A DNA stretch of 64,000 nucleotides from Bradyrhizobium sp. MOS003 (GCF_003020125.1 NZ_PYFW01000001.1:1364001-1428000), one strand, 5' to 3'. Shown: positions 1 through 9,098, counted from the first letter of the stretch. Made by a program: numbers and translations. The notes: a model not told the origin generated them from the letters alone.

Positions 1-413
1 CCCGGAATGTAGAAGTCCATCGCATGTCCCAGCATGTGCTGGCTGGCGCGTGCCACCCCGGAGGAGCGGCGGCGGAGCATGGCGTTGGTGGCGGGGGAGC
101 GGTAGGAGGAGATGATCTGGATCGGCTGCTTGGCGTCGACGTCGCGGTAGACGTCCCAGAGGATGTCGAAGAGGTGACGGTCCATGACCGTCTCGTCCTG
201 GGTGCGCCAGTCGCGCAGGAAGTGATTGAGCTGCTTCAGCGCCGCCTCGTCGTAGCGGCCCTCGCGCTTGAAGGTGACGGTCAGGTCTTCGCCGGAATGG
301 GTGTGGTGGAAGGAGAGCGTCTTGGTTTCGCTCAGCGCGGCGGCGTTATGGACCGAACCCGCGGCAGCAAGCAGCAATACGCCAGCGAGGCCGATCCGGG
401 ATCCGGCCTTCAT
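1..413 (-). CDS. DUF882 (YcbK/MepK-like) cell-wall peptidase, 3' end beyond the window edge
   Basis: The N-terminal 137 residues are visible and the reading frame runs off base 1. Residues 1-26 form a signal peptide with a hydrophobic core and an Ala-Ala-Ala end, so the protein should be exported. The segment SYRSPATNAMLRR is followed by SQHMLGHAMDF, which fits the S-x-H-x6-D zinc-binding pattern of the LAS/peptidase M15 group that includes DUF882. Known relatives cut peptidoglycan cross-links; that activity here is inferred. The ATG at 413 was chosen because it places the signal peptide at the N-terminus. The frame stays open to 494, so a longer GTG start at 479 is possible. The L,D-transpeptidase next door supports a cell-wall role. 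Confidence 0.8.
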   Translation of the reverse strand, partial: MKAGSRIGLAGVLLLAAAGSVHNAAALSETKTLSFHHTHSGEDLTVTFKREGRYDEAALKQLNHFLRDWRTQDETVMDRHLFDILWDVYRDVDAKQPIQIISSYRSPATNAMLRRRSSGVARASQHMLGHAMDFYIP

Positions 414-748
414 GCCCGCGTGGGACAACGACAGCACAGTAAATCGGCGTGCGAGACTAGTCAGCACGTGAGAGCCCACCCAGTCGACCAGCGTTCAAAA
501 TGGACTCTTCCGCCAACCCCGTTAGCGCGCGAAAGAGGGTGAACGCTTTCTTAAAGCGAGAAGGTTAATTCGAGGTTGACCTTCCCGCCCCCAAACCAAG
601 CCAGAATACTGACCTAACCGGGTGAGTGTGGCAAAAAAACGCCCGCTGCCCCGAGCGAGGTGGACAATGGTTAACGTTAAACGGCCCCATCCATGGGATG
701 GGGCCGTTGATTTCGTTGCGGAATTCAGAAAACCAGGGCCCCGCAGGC
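414..748. other. Intergenic region upstream of the DUF882 gene
   Basis: This stretch separates the DUF882 gene from the 3' end of the L,D-transpeptidase gene, both on the minus strand. It holds one strong hairpin at 680-708, listed separately. The rest should carry the DUF882 promoter, but I see no clear -35/-10 pair. ORFs here look like shadows. Confidence 0.5.
680..708 (-). terminator. Hairpin downstream of the L,D-transpeptidase gene
   Basis: Perfect 13-bp inverted repeat: AACGGCCCCATCC, loop ATG, then GGATGGGGCCGTT. It lies about 40 bp past the stop codon at 749. The minus-strand sequence after the stem begins with a few T residues, so it probably acts as an intrinsic terminator. Confidence 0.7.
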
Positions 749-2914
749 TTACCGGGTGAACACCCGCTGCTGCTGAGGCCGGCGGCCGACCGGAGCCGGC
801 GGGGGTGTCGGCGCCCCGAACAGCCGCTCGAAGAAGTTCGGGCCGGACGAGCCGCCATTATTGGCCACCGCAACGCCGGAGGGCAGGGTCGTCGCCGGGC
901 GCGAATAGCTCGGCTGCGAGTGCGCAACGACGGCTTCGAGATCCTTGCCGCGGTTGTTCTTCAGGATGTTGATCATGGTCGCGTCGCGGCCATAGACGTC
1001 CTTGCGGAACTGCAGCTTGCCGGCGTCGTCCACGAAGGCGGTCTGATAGGTGATGTTGACCGGGATCGGGGTTGGAAATTTCAAGTCGATCTCGCTCTTG
1101 CCGTACATGCTGCGGATGCGCTCCGGCGTGTACTTCTCGTTCGGCAGCGCGATGCCGAGCAGAACGGAGGCGTACTGATCCGGGTTCTGCACGCGCATGC
1201 AGCCATGGCTGAAGGCGCGTTCGTCCCGTGAGAACAGGTTCTTGTCCGGTGTGTCGTGCTGATAGACCAGGAACTTGTTCGGGAAGTTGAAGCGGATGCG
1301 GCCGAGTGCGTTGGCTTCGCCGGGCGGCTGGGAGATGTGCACGGAGCCGTCGCGGTTCTGCTCGAGCTTGAGACCCATGCGCTGGAGCACGGTCGGGTCC
1401 TGCTGAAGCGCCGGCAGATATTCGTTGTAGACGATCGACGGCGGCACGTTCCAGGTCGGGTTGACCGTGATGTACTTCATCGTCTCGGTGAGCAGCGGGG
1501 TCGCATGCGTTCCCGGCTTGCCGGTGACCACGCGTGTGGTCCAGACCTGCTGGCCGCGCTGCATGACCTTCAGAGTGTAGTCGGGAATGTTGAGGATGAC
1601 ATAGGCATCGCCCAGCGAGGGCACGCCGAGGTCGCGCGGCAGCCAGCGCCAGCGCTCCATGTTCACCAGCACCACGTCGATCTGCTTGTCGCGCTTCGGG
1701 GTGTTGAGCGCCTTGACCGTCTTGTCGTCGAGGATGCCGGTCGCCTTCATCTCGGCGCCGCTCTGGAATTTGCGCACGGCGTCGGCGAGCGCTGCATCAT
1801 AGCGGGTGTCGCTGGCGTTCTCGGCGAGGCCGAGCTTGGCGCGGAGCTGCGGCACGCGCGGATCTTCCACGACGATCTCAGCCTGCTTCTTGTGGGCCGG
1901 GGTATATTTCAGCGCCGGACCGTCGGCGATCTCGATCACCGGGCCGTTGCCTTGACCGCGAAGCTCCGCGAGCTTGGCCTTCAGCTCCTTGTAGAGCTTG
2001 TGCGGCGGGTTGTAGCTGTCCAGCGCCGCAGAGGCGTCGGTCGCTGTCGTGATCTTGGCGAGCACCTCGTTCGGGTCGACCGGATGTTCGGGATAGAGGA
2101 TGTCGCCGCTGACCTGCGACCAGTGCATGCGGCCGCTCTGGGCCTGGCGCGCATAGTCGAACATGCTGGCGGTGAGCTTGAGCTCGGCATCGGCCAGCGC
2201 ATCGGGCGTGGTGGCGCTGGCGAAGTCGGGCACCGCATAGTCGGCGGGATTGAGTCCGTCGGACGCCGCGTCCTTCAGCCGCGCGATGACGCCCTTGGCC
2301 GCAGCGGTCAGGCTGCCGCCTTGGGTCCAGACCGGCGCGAAGTCGCGTGCGCCATAGAACTTTTCGACGGCGGCGCGCTCGTTCTTGCGATCGAAATGGC
2401 GCGAGGTCTTGGCGCCGATGATGTCCTTGAGCTTGTCGGCGACCGGCTGGTCGGCGGCGGGAACGTTGCTTGCGGCCTTCACGGGCTCAGCGGCAGGAGC
2501 CGCGGCCGTGGCGGGTGCCGCAGGCGCAGCCGGCGTGGCGGATGCGGGCTCGGACTTCGCGGTTTCGCTGTTCGGCGCCGCAGGTGCGGGCTTGGTGGCG
2601 ACGTCGGACGGCTTGGTTTCGACCTTCTCGGGGGCCGGGGCCGGCGCGACATCGGCCCTTACGGGCTCTTTCGCTGGCTCCTTGGCGGAGTCCTGAACCG
2701 TGGCGGTGGTGTCGAGCTTGATATCCGACGCAGTCGGGGGCGGGACGTTGGCCGGCTCGGGGCGCGGGATCGCGGCTTCGATTGCGAGCTCGGCGGCGCT
2801 GCTGCGCGCCTGATCCTGGGCCAGGGCCGAGCCGGCGGACACCGTGAGGAAGGTTGCCGCGACCGTCATCAAGACACGATCGAAGCCTGCACGGTGGTTC
2901 AAACAGTCACGCAT
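749..2914 (-). CDS. L,D-transpeptidase with YkuD domain (YcbB type)
   Basis: The 721-residue exported enzyme should form 3-3 cross-links in peptidoglycan. Residues 1-32 are a signal peptide ending in GSALAQ. A roughly 120-residue Ala/Pro/Lys/Glu-rich linker follows, then a YcbB-type scaffold, a peptidoglycan-binding segment with the KFQ and KTVKALN signatures of that fold, and the YkuD catalytic domain. The catalytic motif SHGCMR, preceded by a conserved HDTPDKNLF segment, holds the expected His and nucleophilic Cys. The C-terminal tail is Pro-rich. The length fits the large YcbB group rather than small YkuD proteins. The ATG at 2914 begins a good signal peptide. It is a single gene ended by the hairpin at 680-708. 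Confidence 0.93.
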   Translation of the reverse strand: MRDCLNHRAGFDRVLMTVAATFLTVSAGSALAQDQARSSAAELAIEAAIPRPEPANVPPPTASDIKLDTTATVQDSAKEPAKEPVRADVAPAPAPEKVETKPSDVATKPAPAAPNSETAKSEPASATPAAPAAPATAAAPAAEPVKAASNVPAADQPVADKLKDIIGAKTSRHFDRKNERAAVEKFYGARDFAPVWTQGGSLTAAAKGVIARLKDAASDGLNPADYAVPDFASATTPDALADAELKLTASMFDYARQAQSGRMHWSQVSGDILYPEHPVDPNEVLAKITTATDASAALDSYNPPHKLYKELKAKLAELRGQGNGPVIEIADGPALKYTPAHKKQAEIVVEDPRVPQLRAKLGLAENASDTRYDAALADAVRKFQSGAEMKATGILDDKTVKALNTPKRDKQIDVVLVNMERWRWLPRDLGVPSLGDAYVILNIPDYTLKVMQRGQQVWTTRVVTGKPGTHATPLLTETMKYITVNPTWNVPPSIVYNEYLPALQQDPTVLQRMGLKLEQNRDGSVHISQPPGEANALGRIRFNFPNKFLVYQHDTPDKNLFSRDERAFSHGCMRVQNPDQYASVLLGIALPNEKYTPERIRSMYGKSEIDLKFPTPIPVNITYQTAFVDDAGKLQFRKDVYGRDATMINILKNNRGKDLEAVVAHSQPSYSRPATTLPSGVAVANNGGSSGPNFFERLFGAPTPPPAPVGRRPQQQRVFTR

Positions 2915-3261
2915 TGTGTCGCACCCCTCGGGTGAACTGTCCCTCGTGGAACAGCTTTGTTGTCGCCTATTGAGCTTCGGCTAAACCGCGCCGGCCTCTC
3001 GAAAGTTGCACGCCTGCACGCAACGATTCCTACGCAGACGATATACAGGGCCCGGTTTTGCAGCCAGCGCTAACCGGGACAACTCACGCCAAACTGACTT
3101 CAAGGGAGCCTCTTGGCAACGGATTGTGCGCTTGCCCGACGCGCTTTTCCCTGTGTCTGTCACTTCCAAGTCACGGTTCAAGCCGCAACCGAATTCTGTC
3201 GTCCTGCGAACGGCTTACAGCCGGTCGCATATCGTCCTGCGAACCTCCGTTCGCATGAGGC
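2915..3261. other. Intergenic region with a short direct repeat
   Basis: No convincing gene is present. The right part holds a 13-base direct repeat (TCGTCCTGCGAAC at 3199-3211 and 3232-3244, 33 bp apart). The second copy also forms the first arm of the hairpin at 3238-3255. The left part should contain the promoter of the L,D-transpeptidase gene. Confidence 0.5.
3238..3255 (-). terminator. Small hairpin just past the sigma-54 regulator gene
   Basis: TGCGAAC, loop ctcc, GTTCGCA. It begins 7 bp beyond the stop codon of the minus-strand regulator gene. There is no T-run, so function as a terminator is tentative. Confidence 0.4.
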
Positions 3262-4758
3262 TCAATGCGTCTCCTGATCGCTTTTCCCGCCATGTCCGGG
3301 AACGCCGGCCTCGTCGAGTTTGCGGTACAGGGTGGACCGGCCGATTTTGAGGCGGCGGGCCACCTCGGACATCTGGCCGCGGTAGTGCGAGATCGCGAAG
3401 CGGATGATCTCGTTCTCCATGTCCTCCAGCGAGCGGACGTCACCGGTCGCGGTGAGCAGGGCGAGAGTTCCCACGGTCGGAAGCGGCGCGATCGGTATTT
3501 CATTACCTGATACCATCGAAGGGGCCGCGGCCGGCTCCAGCATCAGTGGGGCGGTGGGAATCTCGGTTGCGGGATGCGCCTGCGAGGCGAGCAGAGGAAA
3601 ATCACTGAGGCCGAGCTGGTCGCCCTCGCTCATCACCACCGCACGGTAGACCGCGTTCTCGAGCTGGCGGATGTTGCCGGGCCAATCGAGCTGGGCGAGA
3701 TGGGCCATGGCCTCGCCGCTGATGCCGGTGATCTGGCGGTTCTCCTCGGCGGCAAAGCGCGCCAGGAAATGCCGGAGCAGATGCGGAATGTCCTCGCGCC
3801 GGCTCCTGAGCGAGGGGATCGTCAGCGGCAGCACGTGTAGGCGATAGAACAGGTCTTCCCGGAAGTGTCCCTGTTTCACCCGCTCCAGCAGCCGGCGATT
3901 GGTTGCCGAGACGATGCGGACGTCGACCTTGACGGGCTTGCGGCCGCCGACCGCCTCGACCGCACCTTCCTGGAGCGCGCGCAGCAGCTTGACCTGCGCG
4001 GCCAGCGGCAGCTCGCTGACTTCGTCCAGGAACAGCGTGCCGCCATGGGCTTCGACGAACTTGCCCATGTGCCGCTCGGTGGCACCGGTGAAGGCACCCT
4101 TTTCATGGCCGAACAGAATGGACTCGACGAGGTTGTCGGGGATCGCGCCGCAATTGACCGCGACGAACGGCTTTGCCTTGCGCTCGCCGCTGCCATGGAT
4201 GGCGCGCGCGAACATCTCCTTGCCGACGCCGGACTCGCCTTCGATCAGAACGGGTATGGAGGAGTTCGCCGCCTTCTGCGCGGCGCGCATCACGCCGGCC
4301 ATCGCCTCGGCGCGGGTGATGATGTCGGAGAAGGTCAGCCGGCCCTCGCGGCTGTGCCGGATGCGCTGCAATTCGCCCTTGAGCGCGGAGGCGTTGAGCG
4401 CGTTGCGCAAGGAGACCTGGAGCCGTTCCACACCGACAGGCTTGACCACGAAATCGGCCGCACCGGCGCGCATCGCCGAGATCACGTTGTCGATGCCGCC
4501 ATGGGCGGTCTGCACGATGACGGGGACGCCGAGGCCCGCTTCGCGGATTTTCGCCAGCACGCCCATGCCGTCGAGGCCGGGCATCACGAGATCGAGGATG
4601 ACGGCATCGATGGCCGGCGCATCGGGGGCGGTGAGGGCGGCGATCGCGGCGTCACCGGAGTCCACGACGACCGTTTCATAGCCGCATTTCTGCACCATGT
4701 TCTCGACCAGCCGGCGGGCCACGGCATCGTCGTCGGCGATCAAAATACTGGCAGCCAT
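3262..4758 (-). CDS. Sigma-54-dependent response regulator (NtrC family)
   Basis: A 498-residue NtrC-type activator of sigma-54 promoters. The N-terminal receiver (1-120) has the acidic DDD cluster at 9-11, the phospho-acceptor Asp56 in LDLVMPG and the conserved Lys106. The central AAA+ domain has the Walker A motif GESGVGKE, and GAFTGA, the loop that contacts sigma-54. The last 45 residues form a Fis-type helix-turn-helix (EVARRLKIGRSTLYRKL). All phosphorylation and ATPase residues look intact. There is no histidine kinase gene beside it, so it is an orphan in this window and its signal is unknown. Confidence 0.93.
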   Translation of the reverse strand: MAASILIADDDAVARRLVENMVQKCGYETVVVDSGDAAIAALTAPDAPAIDAVILDLVMPGLDGMGVLAKIREAGLGVPVIVQTAHGGIDNVISAMRAGAADFVVKPVGVERLQVSLRNALNASALKGELQRIRHSREGRLTFSDIITRAEAMAGVMRAAQKAANSSIPVLIEGESGVGKEMFARAIHGSGERKAKPFVAVNCGAIPDNLVESILFGHEKGAFTGATERHMGKFVEAHGGTLFLDEVSELPLAAQVKLLRALQEGAVEAVGGRKPVKVDVRIVSATNRRLLERVKQGHFREDLFYRLHVLPLTIPSLRSRREDIPHLLRHFLARFAAEENRQITGISGEAMAHLAQLDWPGNIRQLENAVYRAVVMSEGDQLGLSDFPLLASQAHPATEIPTAPLMLEPAAAPSMVSGNEIPIAPLPTVGTLALLTATGDVRSLEDMENEIIRFAISHYRGQMSEVARRLKIGRSTLYRKLDEAGVPGHGGKSDQETH

Positions 4759-4885
4759 GGTGTTCCCCGCACGCTACTACTATCTGTCTCGAATCGGGGC
4801 ACTCTGGCCGAAGCCGATTAACGCACTCTTAAACCTTGATGCCCCCGCCCGCCGCTGCGATTGTTGAACACAGGTTTCCCACACA

Positions 4886-6829
4886 ATGAATTCGCGCTCC
4901 AAGCCTGCTCTCAAAACCTCCGCTCTCAAGAAGTTCGCTTCCGGCAAGCCCGCGCTTCGCAATCCGAAATCTGCTGCCAAGGCCAAATCCTCCAAACCGT
5001 CACTCGCCAAGCCGTCATCTGCGAAGCCGTCACCCGCGAAGGCTGCGAGCAAGACCAGCAAGCTTCCGGAGTGGAACCTCGCCGATCTCTATTCCGGGAT
5101 CGATGCGCCGGAAGTGGCGCGCGATCTCGAAAAGATGGATGCCGACTGCGTCGCATTCGAGACCGACTACAAGGGCAAGCTGGAGACAGGGACAGCAAAC
5201 GAAGATGGCGGAAAATGGCTCGCGGGAGCGGTGCGACGCTATGAGGCAATCGACGATCTCGCAGGCCGGCTCGGTTCCTACGCCGGACTCGTCCACGCCG
5301 GCGACAGCGTAGACCCCAAGATTTCAAAGTTTTACGGCGATGTCTCCGAGCGGTTGACCGGGGCGTCCACGCATCTCCTGTTCTTCGCGCTCGAACTCAA
5401 CCGTATCGATGACGATATTTTGAGCCGTGCGATGCAAGCCCCGGAGCTGGCGCACTACCGTCCCTGGATCGAGGATCTGCGTAAGGAGAAGCCGTATCAG
5501 CTTGACGACAAGCTCGAGCAGCTTTTTCTGGAGAAGGCGCAGACCGGCTACTCCGCCTTCAATCGGTTGTTCGACCAGACCATCTCCGGCCTGCGCTTCA
5601 AGGTTGGCACGAAAGAGCTCGCGATCGAGCCGACGCTCAACCTCATGCAGGACCGCGACGGCGCCAAGCGCAAGGCCGCCGCCGAAGCGTTGGCGAAAAC
5701 CTTCAAGGCCAATGAGCGCATCTTTGCGCTGATCACCAATACGCTCGCCAAGGACAAGGACATCTCCGACAACTGGCGCGGCTTCAGGGACGTCGCGGAT
5801 TCCCGGCATCTGAGTAATCGCGTCGAGCGCGAGGTGGTGGATGCGCTGGTCGCCTCCGTGCGCGCGGCCTATCCGAAACTGTCGCATCGCTATTACGCGC
5901 TCAAAGCGAAGTGGTTCGGCAAGAAGAAGATCGCATATTGGGATCGCAACGCGCCGCTGCCCTTTGCCGCGACCGATGTGATCGGCTGGCCCGATGCACG
6001 CAACATGGTGCTGACGGCCTATCGCGGCTTCTCGCCCAAAATGGCGGATATCGCCGAGCGCTTCTTCACCGATCGATGGATCGACGCGCCGGTGCGGCCG
6101 GGCAAGGCGCCGGGTGCGTTCTCGCATCCGACCACGCCGTCGGCGCACCCCTATGTGCTGATGAACTACCAGGGCAAGCCGCGCGACGTGATGACGCTCG
6201 CCCACGAACTCGGCCATGGCGTGCACCAGGTGCTGGCGGCAAAGAACGGGGCGCTGATGGCGCCGACGCCGCTGACGCTGGCCGAGACCGCCAGTGTGTT
6301 CGGCGAGATGCTGACCTTCCGGCGGCTGCTGACGCAGACCAAGAGCGCAAAGCAGCGCCAGGCGCTGCTCGCAGGCAAGGTCGAGGACATGATCAACACC
6401 GTGGTGCGGCAGATCGCGTTCTATTCGTTCGAGCGCGCGGTCCACACCGAGCGCAAGAACGGCGAGCTCACCGCGACGCGGCTCGGCGAAATCTGGCTGT
6501 CGGTGCAAGGCGAGAGCCTCGGTCCGGCGATCGAGATCAAGGCGGGCTACGAGAGCTATTGGATGTACATCCCGCACTTCATCCACTCGCCGTTCTACGT
6601 CTACGCCTATGCGTTCGGCGACTGCCTCGTGAACTCGCTCTATGCGGTCTACGAGAACGCGGCCGAGGGCTTTGCCGAGCGTTATCTCGACATGCTCGCC
6701 GCCGGCGGCACCAAGCATTATTCCGAGCTGCTGCGGCCGTTCGGGCTCGATGCCAAGGACCCGAAGTTCTGGGACGGCGGGCTCTCGGTCATCGCAGGCA
6801 TGATCGACGAGTTGGAGGCGATGGGCTGA
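4886..6829 (+). CDS. pepF: M3 family oligoendopeptidase (PepF type)
   Basis: A 647-residue cytoplasmic zinc peptidase of the thimet/PepF group, which cleaves short peptides. The zinc motif HELGHGVHQ lies near residue 440, and a downstream LAETASVFGEML segment supplies the third ligand Glu. Residues 1-60 are unusual: a Lys/Ala/Ser/Pro-rich repetitive tail (repeats such as KPSLAKPSSAKPSPAK) resembling histone H1 tails, ahead of the conserved start PEWNLADLYSG. No signal peptide is evident. The ATG at 4886 lies in the repetitive tail, and a shorter product cannot be excluded. The gene stands alone between the divergent sigma-54 regulator and the toxin-antitoxin pair. Confidence 0.93.
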   Translation: MNSRSKPALKTSALKKFASGKPALRNPKSAAKAKSSKPSLAKPSSAKPSPAKAASKTSKLPEWNLADLYSGIDAPEVARDLEKMDADCVAFETDYKGKLETGTANEDGGKWLAGAVRRYEAIDDLAGRLGSYAGLVHAGDSVDPKISKFYGDVSERLTGASTHLLFFALELNRIDDDILSRAMQAPELAHYRPWIEDLRKEKPYQLDDKLEQLFLEKAQTGYSAFNRLFDQTISGLRFKVGTKELAIEPTLNLMQDRDGAKRKAAAEALAKTFKANERIFALITNTLAKDKDISDNWRGFRDVADSRHLSNRVEREVVDALVASVRAAYPKLSHRYYALKAKWFGKKKIAYWDRNAPLPFAATDVIGWPDARNMVLTAYRGFSPKMADIAERFFTDRWIDAPVRPGKAPGAFSHPTTPSAHPYVLMNYQGKPRDVMTLAHELGHGVHQVLAAKNGALMAPTPLTLAETASVFGEMLTFRRLLTQTKSAKQRQALLAGKVEDMINTVVRQIAFYSFERAVHTERKNGELTATRLGEIWLSVQGESLGPAIEIKAGYESYWMYIPHFIHSPFYVYAYAFGDCLVNSLYAVYENAAEGFAERYLDMLAAGGTKHYSELLRPFGLDAKDPKFWDGGLSVIAGMIDELEAMG

Positions 6830-6875
6830 GGCGGGGGTTTGTCTCGATCGCCACGAAAGCCGCGTAAAACATGTG

Positions 6876-6904
6876 TTGAACTTCCGTCGTTTCAGATGTT
6901 ATAC
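6876..6904 (+). promoter_or_regulatory. Candidate sigma-70 promoter of the antitoxin-toxin pair
   Basis: TTGAAC at 6876-6881 and TTATAC at 6899-6904 are separated by 17 bp, the preferred spacing. The -10 overlaps the palindrome at 6898-6915, which fits autorepression by the antitoxin. Confidence 0.6.
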
Positions 6905-6915
6905 ACATGTATAAC
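6898..6915. promoter_or_regulatory. Palindromic operator of the AbrB-Doc module
   Basis: Perfect inverted repeat GTTATAC / GTATAAC with a 4-base ACAT centre, 22 bp before the antitoxin ATG and overlapping the -10 element. Antitoxins of this type usually repress their own operon, so this is the likely binding site. Confidence 0.6.
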
Positions 6916-6936
6916 GCACTGGATGACGGGACAGCC

Positions 6937-7161
6937 ATGAAGATCGAGATCAAGAAGATCGGCAATTCCGATGGTTTGCTGCTGCCGCGCGAGCTGATGC
7001 AGCGGCTCGATCTCAAGCGCGGACAGCAATTGCACATCGTGGAATTACCCGGCGGTGGTTTTCAATTGTTGCCTTACGACCCCGACTTCGAGAGGACGAT
7101 GGAAATCGCCGACGAGGTGATGGACAAATATCGCGACACGCTCGCTGCACTCGCAAAATAG
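6937..7161 (+). CDS. AbrB/MazE-type antitoxin
   Basis: A 74-residue protein with the swapped-hairpin AbrB DNA-binding fold at its N-terminus: IKKIGNSDGLLLPRELM is the typical signature, followed by a short acidic helix that should bind the toxin. The start at 6937 gives MKIEIKKIG; an upstream ATG at 6907 lies inside the operator and would add residues foreign to the family. It ends 12 bp before the Doc-type toxin gene, so the two form one operon. The antitoxin should neutralise Doc and repress the operon through the palindrome at 6898-6915. Confidence 0.85.
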   Translation: MKIEIKKIGNSDGLLLPRELMQRLDLKRGQQLHIVELPGGGFQLLPYDPDFERTMEIADEVMDKYRDTLAALAK

Positions 7162-7173
7162 CCGGCTGCGCGC

Positions 7174-7569
7174 ATGAGCGAACTTCAGGAGCCGCTCTGG
7201 ATCACCTACGAGCAGGCCGTCGTGATTCATGGTCGCCAACTCCGGCGCTTCGGTGGTGCGCCGGGATTGCGCGACGAAGGCATGTTGCGCTCGGCGCTGA
7301 AACGGCCGGTCAACAAATGGCGCTATGAGCAGGCGCCGATGGCCGAACTCGCTTCCGCTTACGCATTTGGCCTCGCGAAAAACCATGCATTCGTCGATGG
7401 AAACAAGCGCATCGACTTCATGGCGATGATGGTCTTCCTCCACAAGAACGGCGTGGCTTTTAGTCCGGATCCCGCAGAAGCAACGACTATCATCCGCTCG
7501 CTCGCCGCCGGCGAAGTCAGCGAGAAGAGCCTGACGCGCTGGATCCGCGACAATTGGGATTCCAAATGA
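7174..7569 (+). CDS. Death-on-curing (Doc/Fic) family toxin
   Basis: A 131-residue Fic-fold protein. The motif HAFVDGNKR at about residues 70-78 matches the Doc consensus with the catalytic His and the Lys-Arg ending, rather than the GNGR ending of AMP-transferring Fic enzymes. In the family, phage P1 Doc phosphorylates EF-Tu and stops translation; the same target here is inference. The flanking helices (RSALKRPVNKW and VFLHKNG) are typical. It is cotranscribed with the AbrB-type gene rather than a Phd gene. The motif is followed by RIDFMAM where relatives usually have RTxxxAA; otherwise it looks intact. Confidence 0.88.
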   Translation: MSELQEPLWITYEQAVVIHGRQLRRFGGAPGLRDEGMLRSALKRPVNKWRYEQAPMAELASAYAFGLAKNHAFVDGNKRIDFMAMMVFLHKNGVAFSPDPAEATTIIRSLAAGEVSEKSLTRWIRDNWDSK

Positions 7570-7666
7570 CCTGATTTGCGGGAAAACCGCGCTTGCCTGC
7601 CGTTGCCCTGCTCGCAGGTTTCAGGTATCCCAGCCCCAGAATTCGACTTTCGACTGGGGACATTCC

Positions 7667-7819
7667 ATGGCTGACCATAGCGAAGTGGCCTACACCACCG
7701 CCGACGGCAACGACTACATTGCCCACGAGCAGACCTATGAGGGCTTCATCAAGCTGGTGAAGTACGGCACGATCTCGGTCGCGCTCATCGTGATCCTAAT
7801 GGCGGTCTTCCTGACCTGA
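7667..7819 (+). CDS. aa3-type cytochrome c oxidase subunit IV
   Basis: A 50-residue protein with a soluble N-terminus (YIAHEQTYEGFIKLVKYGT) and a single membrane helix near its C-terminus (ISVALIVILMAVFLT). This is the pattern of the small bacterial aa3-oxidase subunit IV (COX4_pro_2) that packs against the oxidase core. A Shine-Dalgarno-like GGGGA lies 7 bases upstream of the ATG. The other oxidase genes are not nearby. It lies just ahead of the transhydrogenase genes, which suggests shared control of respiratory functions. Confidence 0.85.
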   Translation: MADHSEVAYTTADGNDYIAHEQTYEGFIKLVKYGTISVALIVILMAVFLT

Positions 7820-7959
7820 TCCATCGACGGTTGCATCCGCCAGCGCCGGCGGCTGCTCATAAAATTTGCATACAAGCCGGTTCCAAAACCGGTATCGAAA
7901 CGTTGCGGGAGTAACGCTAAGTTCGCGTGCGCGTTTTTGTCCGCGTCGCCGGAGGGCCT

Positions 7960-9087
7960 ATGAAGATCGCCGTTGCCAAGGAAATCGATCCGTCGGAGCC
8001 GCGCGTTGCCGCTTCGCCCGATACGGTGAAGAAGTTCAAGGCGTTGGGCGCCGAGATCGCCGTCGAGCCGGGCGCCGGCATCAAATCGGGTCTTCCGGAT
8101 TCCGAATTCACGGCCGCCGGCGCCACCGTCAGCGCAGATGCGCTGAAGGATGCCGACATCATCATCAAGGTGAAGCGCCCTGAGGCCTCCGAACTCGCGC
8201 AATACAAGCGCGGTGCGCTCGTCATCGCGATCATGGATCCCTACGGCAACGAGGCCGCGCTGAAGACGATCGCCGATGCCGGCGTCTCCGCCTTCGCGAT
8301 GGAGCTGATGCCGCGCATCACCCGCGCGCAGGTGATGGACGTGCTGTCCTCGCAGGCGAACCTCGCCGGCTACCGCGCCGTGATCGAAGGCGCCGAGGCG
8401 TTCGGCCGCGCCTTCCCGATGATGATGACCGCGGCAGGCACCGTGCCTGCCGCAAAAGTGTTCGTGATGGGCGTCGGCGTCGCCGGCCTCCAGGCGATCG
8501 CGACCGCGCGCCGTCTCGGCGCCATCGTCACCGCGACCGACGTGCGTCCCGCCACGAAGGAGCAGGTCGAATCGCTCGGCGCGAAATTCCTCGCCGTCGA
8601 GGACGAGGAGTTCAAGAACGCGCAGACCGCCGGCGGCTACGCCAAGGAAATGTCCAAGGAATACCAGGCCAAGCAGGCCGCGCTGACCGCCGAGCACATC
8701 AAGAAGCAGGACATCGTGATCACCACCGCGTTGATCCCGGGCCGGCCTGCGCCGAAGCTCGTCTCCGGCGAGATGGTCAAGTCGATGAAGCCGGGCTCGG
8801 TGCTGGTCGATCTCGCCGTCGAGCGTGGCGGCAATGTCGAGGGCGCCAGGCCGGGCGAGGTCGTCGACCTCGATGGCATCAAGATCGTCGGCTACACCAA
8901 TGTCGCTGGCCGCGTCGCCGCGTCGGCGTCGAGCCTCTACGCGCGCAACCTGTTCTCCTTCATCGAGACCATGGTCGACAAGAAGGAGAAGAAGCTCGCC
9001 GTGAACTGGGACGACGAGCTCGTCAAGGCGACCGCGCTGACCAGGGACGGCGCCGTGATCCACCCGAACTTCCAGCCGAAGGTTTAA
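7960..9087 (+). CDS. pntAA: NAD(P) transhydrogenase subunit alpha, part 1
   Basis: A 375-residue cytoplasmic NAD(H)-binding domain I of the proton-translocating transhydrogenase, which drives hydride transfer from NADH to NADP using the proton gradient. The N-terminus [20 protein letters not shown] is typical, and the dinucleotide-binding fold shows [17 protein letters not shown] with the Gly-rich loop. In this organism the alpha chain is split, so the membrane part is the next gene. The ATG at 7960 was preferred to a GTG at 7927, because family members start here. It forms a pntAA-pntAB-pntB operon. Confidence 0.96.
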   Translation: MKIAVAKEIDPSEPRVAASPDTVKKFKALGAEIAVEPGAGIKSGLPDSEFTAAGATVSADALKDADIIIKVKRPEASELAQYKRGALVIAIMDPYGNEAALKTIADAGVSAFAMELMPRITRAQVMDVLSSQANLAGYRAVIEGAEAFGRAFPMMMTAAGTVPAAKVFVMGVGVAGLQAIATARRLGAIVTATDVRPATKEQVESLGAKFLAVEDEEFKNAQTAGGYAKEMSKEYQAKQAALTAEHIKKQDIVITTALIPGRPAPKLVSGEMVKSMKPGSVLVDLAVERGGNVEGARPGEVVDLDGIKIVGYTNVAGRVAASASSLYARNLFSFIETMVDKKEKKLAVNWDDELVKATALTRDGAVIHPNFQPKV

Positions 9088-9098
9088 GGAGAGCCGCC

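Noticed and set aside
1256..2935. 559-residue plus-strand ORF opposite the L,D-transpeptidase
   Set aside because: Shadow frame; the minus strand carries the catalytic SHGCMR and a signal peptide.
5324..6718. 464-residue minus-strand ORF opposite pepF
   Set aside because: Shadow frame of the zinc-peptidase gene; Arg/His/Leu-rich composition without a domain.
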